Positions 23,676 through 33,632 are shown, counted from the stretch's first letter. The stretch: DNA of 64,000 nucleotides from Priestia megaterium (GCA_008180335.1 VTEF01000005.1:186001-250000), one strand, 5' to 3'. Numbers and translations are program-made. Notes: a model not told the origin generated them from the letters alone.

Positions 23676-24461
23676 TTAACGTCCAATGATATGAAAGCCT
23701 GAATCAACGTGAATATTTTCACCTGTAATACCGCGAGATAAGTCACTGAATAGGAATACAGCTGTATCGCCTACTTCTTCAGGTGTTGTCGTGCGGCGAA
23801 GTGGTGAACGCTCCTCAATTTCTTTTAAAATTGTATTAAAATCACTGATTCCTTTTGCAGACAATGTGCGGATTGGACCAGCTGAAATTGAGTTCACACG
23901 AATGCCATGCTGACCTAAATCAGAAGCTAAATATTTTACACTTGCATCTAATGAAGCTTTTGCTACTCCCATTACATTATAATTTGGAACAACACGTTCT
24001 CCACCTAAGTACGTAAGAGTGACAATGCTTCCGCCTTCTGCCATTAGCTCTTTTGCTTGACGAGCAACTGCTGTTAAAGAATATGAACTAATATTATGGG
24101 CTAATAGGAACCCTTCACGAGACGTATCAACAAACGTACCAGCTAAATCTTCACGGTTGGCAAATGCAATACAATGTGCTACACCGTGAATTGTGCCTAC
24201 TTCTTCTTTAATTTTTGCAAAGCAAGCTTTAATGTCTTCATCTTGTGTCACATCACAAGGAAGGATGATTGAATCTTCGCGTTCTAGAGAGCCCGCAAGC
24301 TCATGAACACTTTTCTCTAAACGGTCCCCTGCATATGTAAATACTAAACGAGCTCCTGCTTCATGTAATGAACGAGCAATCCCCCATGCAATACTTCTTT
24401 TATTTGCTACTCCCATTACAACAAATGTGCGATTTTCCAAGGATAAGCTTTTTAACATCAT
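23676..24461 (-). CDS. fabI: Enoyl-[acyl-carrier-protein] reductase
   Basis: A 261-residue short-chain dehydrogenase that catalyses the last step of each round of fatty-acid elongation, reducing trans-2-enoyl-ACP with NAD(P)H. It has the FabI-type cofactor loop 'VMGVANKRSIAWGIA' and the FabI catalytic pattern Tyr-x6-Lys in 'NYNVMGVAKA' with the earlier Tyr in 'TYLGGERVV'. The start has AGGAGGATATTA. A FapR operator overlaps the promoter, so it belongs to the malonyl-CoA-controlled fatty-acid regulon. It is flanked by cotO and the yjbQ antiporter gene. Confidence 0.96.
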   Translation of the reverse strand: MMLKSLSLENRTFVVMGVANKRSIAWGIARSLHEAGARLVFTYAGDRLEKSVHELAGSLEREDSIILPCDVTQDEDIKACFAKIKEEVGTIHGVAHCIAFANREDLAGTFVDTSREGFLLAHNISSYSLTAVARQAKELMAEGGSIVTLTYLGGERVVPNYNVMGVAKASLDASVKYLASDLGQHGIRVNSISAGPIRTLSAKGISDFNTILKEIEERSPLRRTTTPEEVGDTAVFLFSDLSRGITGENIHVDSGFHIIGR

Positions 24462-24488
24462 TAATATCCTCCTATTTATTACAAGTTA

Positions 24489-24505
24489 TTAGTACCTAGT
24501 ATTAA
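24489..24505 (-). promoter_or_regulatory. FapR operator upstream of fabI
   Basis: TTAGTACCTAGTATTAA differs from the FapR box TTAGTACCTGATACTAA at only three positions and keeps its palindrome. It lies between an extended -10 (TGTTATACT on the minus strand, TATACT at 24510-24515) and the fabI start. Confidence 0.88.
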
Positions 24506-24585
24506 TAACAGTATAACATACCTTTTTATGAAAAAGCTATGTATTTATATATACACCCTGACTATACTAAAATTTGAACATAGAA

Positions 24586-24618
24586 AAAGAGGTAGTCGGT
24601 TTGACTACCTCTTTGTTC
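24586..24618 (-). terminator. Terminator after yjbQ
   Basis: A 12-bp stem (24586-24597 with 24603-24614) with flanking A and T tracts, just past the antiporter stop codon on the minus strand. Confidence 0.82.
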
Positions 24619-24640
24619 TGTGAACAGGAATTGCGGGCTT

Positions 24641-26500
24641 TTATCTAATTTTGTATTCAAGTAACATTTTCAGCTCATTTACATAAGAACGAGAACCCGT
24701 TACGATTAAACGGTCTTCTAACTCTAATTCTGTATCTCCATGCGGAACGATAGAATCTTTGCCTCTGAATATACGGACAAAAATGACATCGCCTGTAAAT
24801 GGAAACTTACGCAGCTCGACACCTTGATACTTAGGATTACGCATGTTAATTTGATACAGAGCAGACTCTTGATTTGTTAAAATGTTTAACACAGTTGGCG
24901 ACTCAATTAGCGCTTTTAATAATGCAGTAGTTGATAGTAACACAGAAAATACTTCAATTTGGTTAGCTTTTAACTTTTCATCTAAAGCTGGATTTTCTAC
25001 TCTTGCAATGACACGATTTGTGCCGTATTCTTTTGCAAACAGAGCAATCGCAGCATTGCGTTCTTCTTCACCAGTCGTCACGACTAGTAAATCTGCATCT
25101 AAAATTCCTTGTTGAACCAAATTATCTATCTCATACGTATCAATTCCGACAATGTTAAAGACAGAATCCGATGTACGATTATCCAGCTTTTCTTTTGATG
25201 TATGATAAATGGTAACATCGTATAAACTCAAATCTAACTCTCGAATTACCGGCAGCGTAAATTGGTTAGCTCCAAGCATGTTAATTTTCATTTTTTGTTC
25301 TTTCATTTTTGGCTTAGGGAATAGCTTTTTAAACAAAATCGGTGTAATAATGCACGTAATTACCGCTACTAATATAAGGGCACCAGACATTTGGGAATCA
25401 ATCACACCAATATTTTCTCCAACTGTAGCTGCTGCAATCACAAGAGAAAGCGTAGATGTTAATAAAAACCCTGATGCAACAACTGTCTTTGTATCATACC
25501 AAACACGTAAAATCATTGCTGGAATCAGTTTTGATAATAACAGAGCAATAAAAAGTAAAGGCATTAAAATCAACACTTTTGGATCACTAAATAAAGACCA
25601 CATATCCAGCTTAACTCCAACCATAACAAAGAAGATTGGAATTAAAAAGCCGTATCCGAAAGAATCTAGCTTGTGAACAAGATCTTTATCCGGTGCTAAT
25701 AGTGAAACGAGAACACCAGCTAAAAAGGCCCCTAAAATATTTTCGGCCCCAATAGACTCAGACAGCCCCACTAAAATGATAATAAGGGCAAAAACGGCTC
25801 TTGTATCAATTTGAATGGTTCCTTTTGACATCGTTTCAAGAAACGATCGATTCTTAAACTGCTTGCCAATAAAGTAAAAGATAACCCCAACAGCAAATAG
25901 AATAAGCAGCAACCAAGTATTACCGTTACCTGATTTGTCATAGATTGATGCAAAGACCGCCAATAAAATCATCGTAACAAGATCTGCTATGACGGCAATA
26001 AGCAAAATGGTCTGACCAATCGGCTTTTTCATAATTTGGGCTTCTTTTAATGTAGGGACGACCACTCCAAGAGAAATTGTCGAAATAATTAAAGTCATTA
26101 AGAATGCATTATCTATAAATCCAGTCCAAACAAACACATAGGATAAAAATAATGAAACTGCAAAAATAGCAAGAAACACCATAAACGCAATAACAAATGC
26201 ATTCGGAATGGTTTTTCCCGATTTTGTTTTCTCTTTTTTCTGACCTCCTGCAAAAGCAGCGAAATCAATTTCAAGCCCGCTTAAAAACATTAAAAAGATA
26301 AATCCAAGAGTGGATAATGTTTCAAGCCAAATGTCTTGTTCAACAACATTAAAGCCGCTTTTTCCAATAATCAATCCCATGATAATTTCTGCTACGACAA
26401 CTGGGATAAGGTTTAATTTCAAGCGGTGCAGTAGTATGGGCGTTAAAAATGCCACTGTAATAACAATTACAAGTGATGCCACGGATGCATGATGCTCCAT
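24641..26500 (-). CDS. yjbQ: Monovalent cation:proton antiporter, CPA2 family (YjbQ)
   Basis: A 619-residue KefB-type protein. About 12 transmembrane helices (residues 5-390) carry a Na+/H+ exchanger domain with 'FLSGLEIDFAAF' and 'GAFLAGVLVSLLAP'. A C-terminal TrkA-N/RCK Rossmann domain (about 405-520) and a TrkA-C domain (about 530-619) follow, both probably binding a nucleotide that gates transport. It exports Na+ or K+ in exchange for protons. The start has AAAAGGAGGGGGAGTAG. It lies between fabI and mgtE and is monocistronic. The substrate ion cannot be read from sequence. Confidence 0.9.
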   Translation of the reverse strand: MEHHASVASLVIVITVAFLTPILLHRLKLNLIPVVVAEIIMGLIIGKSGFNVVEQDIWLETLSTLGFIFLMFLSGLEIDFAAFAGGQKKEKTKSGKTIPNAFVIAFMVFLAIFAVSLFLSYVFVWTGFIDNAFLMTLIISTISLGVVVPTLKEAQIMKKPIGQTILLIAVIADLVTMILLAVFASIYDKSGNGNTWLLLILFAVGVIFYFIGKQFKNRSFLETMSKGTIQIDTRAVFALIIILVGLSESIGAENILGAFLAGVLVSLLAPDKDLVHKLDSFGYGFLIPIFFVMVGVKLDMWSLFSDPKVLILMPLLFIALLLSKLIPAMILRVWYDTKTVVASGFLLTSTLSLVIAAATVGENIGVIDSQMSGALILVAVITCIITPILFKKLFPKPKMKEQKMKINMLGANQFTLPVIRELDLSLYDVTIYHTSKEKLDNRTSDSVFNIVGIDTYEIDNLVQQGILDADLLVVTTGEEERNAAIALFAKEYGTNRVIARVENPALDEKLKANQIEVFSVLLSTTALLKALIESPTVLNILTNQESALYQINMRNPKYQGVELRKFPFTGDVIFVRIFRGKDSIVPHGDTELELEDRLIVTGSRSYVNELKMLLEYKIR

Positions 26501-26658
26501 CTACTCCCCCTCCTTTTCAGATGAATTCCATTATTATAACGTATTTATATAAAGAACATGTAAATTTGAATTACAAGCATAAAAGGTAACGAACAATCTG
26601 TCAACTAATTGGCTATTATGATCTCAATTTCTTTCAAAAGCAGGGGTCATCTGCATTT

Positions 26659-28035
26659 TTATTTTAAATAGCTCATAAATGCCGTCGCAAGTCCAAAGTA
26701 AATAAGAATACTAATAAGGTCATTAATTGTTGTAATAAATGGTCCAGACGCAACAGCTGGATCAATCTTAAAGCGATGCATTAATAAAGGAATGAAAGCA
26801 CCCGCTAAAGTCGCGATAATAAGAGTTGCAAAAACAGATATCCCAACTAATGCACCGAGTATCAAATCTCCCTGCCATACGTAAACAACCAGCATCACAA
26901 GCACACCGCAAGATCCGCCCGTAATCATACCCGTAGCAGCTTCGCGCATTAGTAGCTTTACTTTACTTTCTTCTTGTATTTCTCCTGTAGCCAAACCACG
27001 AACAGCTACCGCTAATGCCTGGGTTCCTGTATTACCGGCCATTCCGCCAATAAGCGGAATGAATATAGCAAGAATGGCTACTTGGTTTAATGTATCTTCA
27101 AATTGCCCAATTAAACTTGCTGTCATCATCCCTAAAAATAAAAGAATGACGAGCCATGGCAATCTTTTTTTTGCTGCATTTAGGGGATTGTTATTAATTG
27201 TATCGTCAACGTCGCTAATACCGGCTAATTTTGAATAGTCATCTGAGGCTTCTTCATCGATAACATCTATCACATCATCAACTGTGATGATACCGAGTAA
27301 ATGGCGCTGAAAATCTACAACAGGCAAGGCAAGAAAATTATAATCTCTCATTGTACGAGCCACTTCCTCTTGATCTTGTGCTACAGAAACGGATACTACG
27401 CGTTCATTCATCACTTCACTAATCATCGTCTCTTCGTCTGCAACAATTAAATCACGTAAGGAAATAACACCTACTAAATGTTTTTCTTCATCAATGACAA
27501 AAATATAGTAGATGGTTTCTGCTTCAGGTGCTTCACGCCGTAAAATTTGCATCGCTGAGCGTACGGTTTGGTTAGCTCGGATAGCTACAAATTCAGTCGT
27601 CATTAAGCTACCAGCTGTATACTCTTCATAATGAAGGAGCTCTTTAATTTCATCAGCTGCTTCTTCATCCATAATGGTCAAATAACTAGCCACTTGTTCT
27701 TTATCCAGCTCATTTAACACATCGACAGCATCATCGGTTGACATTTCTGCTAACATGTCTGCTGCAAATGTTGGGTGCATCTCAGAAAGCAAGTCTTGAT
27801 ATTCTTCTTCACGGATTTCTACATTTTCAAAAATCCCTGCCATTTCTTCTGGTGATAACATTTCATAAAGAGCGAAACGCAACGATTCATCCAATTCTTC
27901 AAAAAACTGGCCTTGATCATATGTATGCATCTCTAAAAACTCTTCACGAAATGCATCAATTTCATTGTTTTCTAATAATGAAATGAGGTGTTTCTGTACT
28001 AACACTTTTTCTTCTTTTTCAAGTGAATCCATCAT
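26659..28035 (-). CDS. mgtE: Magnesium transporter MgtE
   Basis: A 458-residue Mg2+ channel. An N-terminal superhelical domain (about 20-130) precedes two CBS domains (about 140-265, with 'SLMTTEFVAIRANQT' and 'LPVVDFQRHLLGIITVDDVIDVI'). Five transmembrane helices form the C-terminal third, with the pore signature 'PLIGGMAGNTGTQALAVAVRGLATG'. The N and CBS domains sense cytosolic Mg2+ and close the pore. The start at 28035 has GGAGG eight bases upstream; the longer frame from 28098 has no need. I see no M-box riboswitch in the 270 bp before it. Confidence 0.95.
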   Translation of the reverse strand: MMDSLEKEEKVLVQKHLISLLENNEIDAFREEFLEMHTYDQGQFFEELDESLRFALYEMLSPEEMAGIFENVEIREEEYQDLLSEMHPTFAADMLAEMSTDDAVDVLNELDKEQVASYLTIMDEEAADEIKELLHYEEYTAGSLMTTEFVAIRANQTVRSAMQILRREAPEAETIYYIFVIDEEKHLVGVISLRDLIVADEETMISEVMNERVVSVSVAQDQEEVARTMRDYNFLALPVVDFQRHLLGIITVDDVIDVIDEEASDDYSKLAGISDVDDTINNNPLNAAKKRLPWLVILLFLGMMTASLIGQFEDTLNQVAILAIFIPLIGGMAGNTGTQALAVAVRGLATGEIQEESKVKLLMREAATGMITGGSCGVLVMLVVYVWQGDLILGALVGISVFATLIIATLAGAFIPLLMHRFKIDPAVASGPFITTINDLISILIYFGLATAFMSYLK

Positions 28036-28308
28036 TTTACCATCCTCCTCCCAAAACAAAACTCTTACTACTTTATTATGAAATGAAATAGATTTCAACT
28101 CATAACCTGTAGTAAGATTTCAGTATTACCTATATTTTGATGTATTTTCAGTAAAACCTACAGAAAAATGGCAAGCCATAGCTTCACATTACTCTTTCCC
28201 CATTATGTCATAAATTCTATACATAATTTGCACAATATAAAATGGAATTTCTGCACATGGAGCATTTTTATTGATTTATAATCGAAATAAATAAAAGGTT
28301 GTGAAGAA

Positions 28309-29049
28309 ATGAAACTTGATATTATTGGTGATATTCACGGATGTTACAGAGAATTTTTTGCACTAACAGAAAAGTTAGGCTACAACTGGAATAACCATTA
28401 TCCAGTACATCCACAAGGAAGAAAACTTGCTTTCGTCGGGGATTTAACAGACCGAGGCCCATCCTCACTAAAGATTATAGAGGTCGTGTGGACATTGGTC
28501 ATAAAGGAGAAACAAGCCTACTATTGTCCTGGTAATCACTGCAATAAACTGTATCGTTTTTTTAAAGGTAACAAGGTTCAAATTACACATGGACTTGAAA
28601 CGACAGTTGCTGAATATGAAGCACTATCAAAGAAGGAGCAAAAACAAATTAAAGAGAAATTTATGGCTCTTTATGAACAAGCTCCTTTGTATTTACAACT
28701 TGATAATCAAAAGTTAGTTGTCACACATGCTGGAATTCGTGCTGATTATATTGGACGATCTGACAAAAAAGTCAAAACGTTTGTATTATATGGGGACATT
28801 ACTGGAGAAAAGCATCCTGACGGTTCACCTGTAAGAAATGATTGGGCCAAAGATTATAACGGTCAAGCATTAATCGTATACGGTCATACACCAGTAAAAC
28901 AGCCTCGCATCTTAAACCGAACCGTTAATATTGACACTGGAGCTGTTTTTGGCGGTCAGCTGACTGCACTCAGATACCCAGAAGAAGAAACTGTCTCCGT
29001 TCCTTCATCTATGCCTTATGTCAAAGAAAAATTCAAATTGGATTTATAA
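28309..29049 (+). CDS. prpE: Bis(5'-nucleosyl)-tetraphosphatase PrpE
   Basis: A 246-residue metallophosphatase. The calcineurin-like signature is complete: GDIHG (residues 7-11), 'GDLTDRG' (near 46), 'GNHCNK' (near 77) and 'HTPV' (near 199). In B. subtilis PrpE hydrolyses Ap4A and also acts as a protein phosphatase that affects spore germination. The start has AAGGTTGTGAAGAA. It is divergent from mgtE and convergent with yjbO, as in B. subtilis, and ends at a strong 18-bp terminator. Confidence 0.92.
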   Translation: MKLDIIGDIHGCYREFFALTEKLGYNWNNHYPVHPQGRKLAFVGDLTDRGPSSLKIIEVVWTLVIKEKQAYYCPGNHCNKLYRFFKGNKVQITHGLETTVAEYEALSKKEQKQIKEKFMALYEQAPLYLQLDNQKLVVTHAGIRADYIGRSDKKVKTFVLYGDITGEKHPDGSPVRNDWAKDYNGQALIVYGHTPVKQPRILNRTVNIDTGAVFGGQLTALRYPEEETVSVPSSMPYVKEKFKLDL

Positions 29050-29089
29050 AAAAAAGTCGCGTTCAACAAGAGTTGAACGCGACTTTTTT
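29050..29089 (+). terminator. Terminator after prpE
   Basis: An 18-bp perfect stem (29050-29067 with 29072-29089) with an AAGA loop and a run of six T. Confidence 0.94.
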
Positions 29090-29118
29090 AGGCTGCGCTT
29101 TGTTTATCTATTGCCTTT

Positions 29119-29185
29119 ATTCCATTAGTGAAACTAACAATCAGTGGGGATCAGGCCCTGTCATTGAAGTTTCACTTTATGGAAT
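29119..29185. repeat. 67-bp palindromic element with near-perfect terminal inverted repeats
   Basis: ATTCCATTAGTGAAACT (29119-29135) is the near-complement of AGTTTCACTTTATGGAAT (29168-29185); one base is unpaired. The 32-bp middle carries GGGGATCAGGCCCTG, itself partly palindromic. It lies alone between prpE's terminator and the yjbO stop codon and has no T-run, so it does not look like an ordinary terminator. It may be a miniature inverted-repeat element or the remnant of one. Confidence 0.5.
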
Positions 29186-29220
29186 CTAGATTTCATGAAG
29201 ATTTTGCGTACTGAACGATG

Positions 29221-30117
29221 TCAGTGTCCAGTAAAAAGGTTTGTCATATCATCTGGTAAAGGAGCTCTAAACATCATTTGCTTTTTTAAAATAGGGTGAA
29301 AAAAAGTAAGCTCATAGCTATGCAGGGCTTGCCGTTTAATTTTTTCTTGCCTTCCTCCATACAATGTATCTCCAAGAAGAGGTGTTCCTAAATAAGCCAT
29401 ATGAACTCGAATTTGGTGTGTTCGGCCTGTTTCCAGCTTGAGCGCCACTTCTGTGATATCATTTTTTGTTTGGATAACTGAATAATGAGTTACCGCATGC
29501 TGGCCATCATCTCGTACTTCCCGTTCAATAATACTTCTATCTTTTCGACCAATCGGCGCATTAATTGTCCCTTGCTTTTCTGCTAACCCACCATGCACAA
29601 ATGCACGATAAGTCCGGTGAATTAAATGTTTTTGCTGATCTCTTGAAAATAAGCAATGGACATGACGGTATTTAGCGACAATTAACAGTCCTGACGTATC
29701 TCGGTCGAGTCGATTCACAAGATGAATAGTAGATTGAATGCGTTGTTGTTCATAGTAATACAGCAGCGCATTACTCAAGGAGTCAATTGGGTGTTCACGT
29801 GACGGAATACTTGGCATGTAAGGGCTTTTATTCACAACAAGTAAATAATCATCTTCATAGACAATCGTTAAAGGATGGTACTGAGCAATTAACCCTTCAC
29901 TAGGATGTTCCGGTGGAAATGCTACCGTTACGATGTCGCCATTGCGAATTCTATGCCTAACGCTCACCTCTTCTCCATTCACTTGAATAGAGCCGCCTTT
30001 AAACTTAATGTCAGTCAATGCAGACCTTGATATATCATGTACCTTTAGAAATTCGCGAACGATGCTTTCATGAAACAATTTATCAACTTCCCATGTTAAT
30101 GTAAATCTATTTTCCAT
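29221..30117 (-). CDS. yjbO: RluD-family pseudouridine synthase YjbO
   Basis: A 298-residue RNA pseudouridine synthase. An N-terminal S4-like domain (residues 15-75, 'VREFLKVHDISRSALTDIKFKGGSI') precedes the catalytic domain with the invariant Asp in 'NRLDRDTSGLL' (near residue 140) and the 'TGRTHQIRVHMAYLG' loop. It modifies uridines in RNA; the B. subtilis enzyme's sites are not known to me. It follows NAD kinase 17 bases downstream on the same strand and shares the relQ-nadF-yjbO transcript. The start has GGAG nine bases upstream, inside the end of the kinase gene. Confidence 0.93.
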   Translation of the reverse strand: MENRFTLTWEVDKLFHESIVREFLKVHDISRSALTDIKFKGGSIQVNGEEVSVRHRIRNGDIVTVAFPPEHPSEGLIAQYHPLTIVYEDDYLLVVNKSPYMPSIPSREHPIDSLSNALLYYYEQQRIQSTIHLVNRLDRDTSGLLIVAKYRHVHCLFSRDQQKHLIHRTYRAFVHGGLAEKQGTINAPIGRKDRSIIEREVRDDGQHAVTHYSVIQTKNDITEVALKLETGRTHQIRVHMAYLGTPLLGDTLYGGRQEKIKRQALHSYELTFFHPILKKQMMFRAPLPDDMTNLFTGH

Positions 30118-30134
30118 CTACATATACTCCGGCT

Positions 30135-30929
30135 TTAATCGCATACAAAGGAATCGCGCACACGCTGCCAAAATGGAAAGGCGCGGAAACGAGCAAAGCG
30201 AATCTTCTCACTTGCTACTCGACATTGAATGGATTTTACTTCTTTATGCAAAAGGGTCAAGTGATCAATTGTAATTTGAAAATCAGCATCATTCACTGGT
30301 TTTAGTAACGCTGTATGATGCCCCGGCAATACAAGCGGCGAACCAATTGTTCGGAATACACGATTGTTAATCGATGCCATCTCAGCAATTTGAATGGCCT
30401 GCAACGACGGATGCAAGATTGCTCCACCCAGCGACTTATTATAAGCTGTACTTCCAGAAGGAGTAGACATGCACAGCCCATCTCCGCGAAATGTTTCAAA
30501 TTGCTGCCCTTTAATTTCAACATCCATCACAAGTGAACCTTCTACACTTTTTACTGTGCATTCATTTAATGCTAAATAACGGGATTCTCTTCCTCCGTTT
30601 GTATAGCGAATAATGACTTCTAACAATGGATATTCAACAATTTGATAAGGTGTTTTTGCAATCGCAATGACAAGTTTTTCAATCTCATCTGGTGTCCAAT
30701 CTGCATAGAAACCTAAGTGACCGGTATGTACCCCTATAAATGCTGTTTTATCTAATCGGTTTTGATAACGATGAAATGCATATAATAATGTACCGTCTCC
30801 ACCGACAGATACAACAATGTCAGGTTGATTCTCATCATATTCTAATTGAAAATCCAATAAATATGTTTTCATCTTTTGCATTAATTTATTCGATACTTGA
30901 TCACCTTTTGATGTAATGGCAAATTTCAT
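30135..30929 (-). CDS. nadF: NAD kinase (PpnK/NadF)
   Basis: A 264-residue kinase making NADP from NAD with ATP or polyphosphate. The GGDGT motif ('[14 protein letters not shown]') is near residue 43 and the second motif is 'ALNECTV', near residue 123. The '[17 protein letters not shown]' substrate loop is also present. The start at 30929 has AAAAGGTG; an upstream GTG is less likely. The gene closely follows relQ and precedes yjbO, an order shared with B. subtilis (relQ-nadF-yjbO). NADP supply and alarmone control thus sit in one transcript. Confidence 0.95.
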   Translation of the reverse strand: MKFAITSKGDQVSNKLMQKMKTYLLDFQLEYDENQPDIVVSVGGDGTLLYAFHRYQNRLDKTAFIGVHTGHLGFYADWTPDEIEKLVIAIAKTPYQIVEYPLLEVIIRYTNGGRESRYLALNECTVKSVEGSLVMDVEIKGQQFETFRGDGLCMSTPSGSTAYNKSLGGAILHPSLQAIQIAEMASINNRVFRTIGSPLVLPGHHTALLKPVNDADFQITIDHLTLLHKEVKSIQCRVASEKIRFARFRAFPFWQRVRDSFVCD

Positions 30930-30982
30930 TTTATTCACCTTTTCACTCCCCCCTATCCCTGTTATTAAATGATAAGCTCACC

Positions 30983-31618
30983 TTATACTTCTTCAGTATT
31001 TTCTTTTTTACGAGAGAAAATTGCTTGTGCTTCTTGAATTTCTCCGCGTATCTTTGACATTTCTTCATCTAATTGAAAGGCTGCTTCAGATGCACGCTGC
31101 AAGCGCTCTTTAATTTCTTTAGGAAAGTTCCCGCTGTATTTATAATTTAAAGAGTGCTCAATTGTCGCCCAGAAATTCATCGACAGTGTACGAATTTGAA
31201 TTTCAACTAATATTTTTTTCTCGCCTTTAATCGTTTGCACCGGATAACAAACAACCACATGATAAGAGCGATAACCGCTTTCTTTTTGATTGGTGATGTA
31301 ATCTCTCTCTTCTATGACTTCAAAATCTGTACGTTGACGAAGCAGCTCTACCACTGCTTTAATATCATCTGTAAACTGACACATCATGCGCAATCCTGCA
31401 ATATCTTGCATTTCTTCTTCTAAACGCTCTAACGAGATATTCTTTCTTTTTGCTTTATCTAAAATACTAGCAATGGGTTTCACTCGGCCAGTCACAAATT
31501 CAATGGGTGAATGTGTAGACTTCATATCGTATTGAGAGCGAATGCCTTTTAACTTTACTTTTAATTCTTCTACCGCTTGTTTATATGGTGCTAAAAACAA
31601 GTCCCAATGTGTTACCAT
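30983..31618 (-). CDS. relQ: Small alarmone synthetase RelQ (YjbM)
   Basis: A 211-residue single-domain (p)ppGpp synthetase that transfers pyrophosphate from ATP to GDP or GTP. RelA/SpoT synthetase signatures are visible: 'EFVTGRVKPIASILDKAKRK' (residues 40-60), 'DIAGLRMMCQF' (near 72) and 'GYRSYHVVVCYP' (near 119). There is no hydrolase domain and no TGS/ACT region, as in the SAS1 class. A C-terminal helix 'LQRASEAAFQLDEEMSKIRGEI' allows tetramers. The start has GAGGGGGATAGCA. It leads relQ-nadF-yjbO. Confidence 0.95.
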   Translation of the reverse strand: MVTHWDLFLAPYKQAVEELKVKLKGIRSQYDMKSTHSPIEFVTGRVKPIASILDKAKRKNISLERLEEEMQDIAGLRMMCQFTDDIKAVVELLRQRTDFEVIEERDYITNQKESGYRSYHVVVCYPVQTIKGEKKILVEIQIRTLSMNFWATIEHSLNYKYSGNFPKEIKERLQRASEAAFQLDEEMSKIRGEIQEAQAIFSRKKENTEEV

Positions 31619-31643
31619 TGCTATCCCCCTCTTGCTTATCTCT

Positions 31644-32030
31644 TTAATTGCTTTCTTTCTCTAAAAATAATTCTTCTACTTTTGCAACCATGTCATCTCC
31701 ATAGTTGACATTTCCTTCAATATTACTAATCAAATAGGTGAGCTCTTCTTTTAATGCGGTTAGCTCTACGACTTTCTTATTTACCTCTAAAAATACTTTT
31801 TTGTCTTCATTTAATACCCCTTTTAAATGAGGCCAAATATTATCGCTTAAGCCAACATACATAAATTGATCGTTCACTTCTACAATATAGACGAATGACA
31901 TATTGTCAGAATCAACTAACATTTGTTTTCTATCTTCAATGTTTTCAAACTGCTGCTCAATTGGTTCAGCTTTTAAATGTAATTCATTTCGCTTCATCAC
32001 ACATGTTGTGATTTCGATTCGGTTTTGCAT
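31644..32030 (-). CDS. yjbL: UPF0738 family protein YjbL
   Basis: A 128-residue cytosolic protein with 'FVYIVEVNDQFMYVGLSDNIWPHLKGVL' and two helical stretches at the C terminus; this is the UPF0738 (YjbL) family of Bacillus. Function unknown. The start has AAGGAGTTTATTT. It lies 25 bases ahead of relQ on the same strand, so it may be the first gene of that operon. No catalytic motif is visible. Confidence 0.85.
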   Translation of the reverse strand: MQNRIEITTCVMKRNELHLKAEPIEQQFENIEDRKQMLVDSDNMSFVYIVEVNDQFMYVGLSDNIWPHLKGVLNEDKKVFLEVNKKVVELTALKEELTYLISNIEGNVNYGDDMVAKVEELFLEKESN

Positions 32031-32374
32031 AAATAAACTCCTTCCAACTATACAATTCGTTACTATTTTAACACATTCAATAGCGGTTTAATAAAGTGAA
32101 AGCAGAATCGCTTTTAGTTTTCTTTCTATTTCTCTTCTTTTTCTTGCATAACATCAATCCTAGAAGGAGACTGGCGGTTATAGCCTTTTCCTCTTTGGTT
32201 GCGTCAGCCTTTTTCTATGTAACACGTTTTACTGCTCATAAAAATATGGTAGATTATAAAGTGAAACTCTCTATAAGTTTTGTTATAAATACATGGCTAA
32301 TACTGAGCTGAACAGCATGGTATTGCCTAAGGTTTCAGTGTAATTATGTTTGAACAAAAGAAAGGGTTTTAAAA
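32031..32374. other. Intergenic region between yjbL and yjbK
   Basis: About 340 bp between two divergent genes, presumably holding promoters for both. A 71-codon GTG-started open frame (32096-32311) lacks a ribosome site and is not called. No RNA element was recognised. Confidence 0.5.
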
Positions 32375-32965
32375 ATGAAACAAGAACTTGAAATTGAATT
32401 TAAGAACTTAGTGACACAGGATGAGTTTCAACAGCTTATCAATCATTTTAAGATAACAAATCAACATTTTATCTCTCAAGAAAACCACTATTTTGATACA
32501 CCTGATTTTCAATTAAAAGAGAAAGGTGCTGCTCTTCGAATTCGCCAAAAAAACCAACGGTCTGTTTTAACGCTAAAACAGCCGCACGACGATGGGTTAC
32601 TAGAAACACATGCAGTTCTAACTACTGAACAAGCTGGACAATTGCTTAACAATAATGGCAGCATCCCAAATGACATGGCAGCATTACTTCAGTCACTTGG
32701 AATTACTTCTGATACGCTTGTCTACTTTGGAACATTAAAAACAGATCGTGCTGAAATAGCGTATAAAAATGGCCTATTGGTTTTCGATCATAGCTTCTAT
32801 TTAGACATTGATGATTATGAAGTGGAATATGAAGTACAAGATGCGAAGCAAGGATTGGACAACTTCCGGCAGTTACTTAAAGATTTTCAAATTCCAGCTA
32901 GAAAGACAGATAATAAAATCCGCCGTTTCTATCAACAAAAATATCATTTGCTAAGTGAGGACTAA
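32375..32965 (+). CDS. yjbK: CYTH-domain triphosphatase YjbK
   Basis: A 196-residue CYTH protein. The ExExK signature is at residues 4-10 ('ELEIEFKN'), and strands with 'ALRIRQKN', 'LTLKQP' and 'EVEYEVQ' line the triphosphate tunnel. It should hydrolyse inorganic triphosphate or nucleoside triphosphates with a divalent metal; the physiological substrate is unknown. The start has AAAGGG nine bases upstream. The lytic transglycosylase gene starts four bases after its stop, with the ribosome site inside yjbK, so the two are coupled. Confidence 0.92.
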   Translation: MKQELEIEFKNLVTQDEFQQLINHFKITNQHFISQENHYFDTPDFQLKEKGAALRIRQKNQRSVLTLKQPHDDGLLETHAVLTTEQAGQLLNNNGSIPNDMAALLQSLGITSDTLVYFGTLKTDRAEIAYKNGLLVFDHSFYLDIDDYEVEYEVQDAKQGLDNFRQLLKDFQIPARKTDNKIRRFYQQKYHLLSED

Positions 32966-32969
32966 ACAG

Positions 32970-33632
32970 ATGGATGTAAGAGCATATCAAACATTTTTGC
33001 AGCTGCAAGCACTACAAACATTTCCAAGCAACAATTCGTCATCAGCCGGATCCATTTTAAACCCATCTATGTTTGCAGATATTTTGGCACAGTACATTAG
33101 CAATGAAACTGAACAAAAAAATGTTCTTTCACCTGCTCAGTCAGTCAATACGTTTTTTCAGCCAGCATTTGTACCAATGAATGTTCAATCTCAGCCAGTT
33201 TCGCACCAAGTTGACACTTTACCGATCGCTAAAGTATCAACTGAACCAGCAGCCCCATCTTCATTGAATGCTATTATTAATGAAGCAGCGACTACATATA
33301 ATTTGGATCCTAATTTGATTAAAGCAGTAATTCGCCAAGAATCTAACTTCAATCCAAAGGCCAAAAGCTACGCTGGTGCACTGGGATTAATGCAGCTTAT
33401 GCCTGCAACAGCTAACTATTTAGGGGTCCAGGATGCTTTAAATCCACGCCAAAATGTACTTGGGGGCGCTAAATATTTACGTCAAATGCTTGATAAATAT
33501 GATGGAAATCTGCAGCTGGCATTAGCTGCATACAATGCTGGACCAGGAAACGTTGATAAGTACGGAGGCATTCCACCTTTTAAAGAAACACAAAATTATG
33601 TGGCTAAAATTACTTCTGCTTACCAGACTTAA
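32970..33632 (+). CDS. cwlQ: Soluble lytic transglycosylase CwlQ (YjbJ)
   Basis: A 220-residue cell-wall enzyme with a C-terminal SLT domain (about 105-215). The catalytic Glu is in '[11 protein letters not shown]' and the motif block '[17 protein letters not shown]' and '[18 protein letters not shown]' follows. The N-terminal ~90 residues are low-complexity, rich in Ser, Gln and Pro. There is no obvious Sec signal, as in B. subtilis YjbJ, which is a muramidase and lytic transglycosylase. The start is the ATG at 32970; GTGAGG precedes it and overlaps the yjbK stop. A GTG at 32955 would lie inside yjbK and is less likely. Confidence 0.88.
   Translation: MDVRAYQTFLQLQALQTFPSNNSSSAGSILNPSMFADILAQYISNETEQKNVLSPAQSVNTFFQPAFVPMNVQSQPVSHQVDTLPIAKVSTEPAAPSSLNAIINEAATTYNLDPNLIKAVIRQESNFNPKAKSYAGALGLMQLMPATANYLGVQDALNPRQNVLGGAKYLRQMLDKYDGNLQLALAAYNAGPGNVDKYGGIPPFKETQNYVAKITSAYQT

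Noticed and set aside
28036-28308. M-box magnesium riboswitch before mgtE
   Set aside because: I looked for the conserved M-box segments on the minus strand and found none; mgtE may use another control.
32096-32311. 71-codon GTG-started frame with hydrophobic stretches
   Set aside because: No ribosome site before the GTG, and it fills a divergent promoter region; composition is that of T-rich noncoding DNA.
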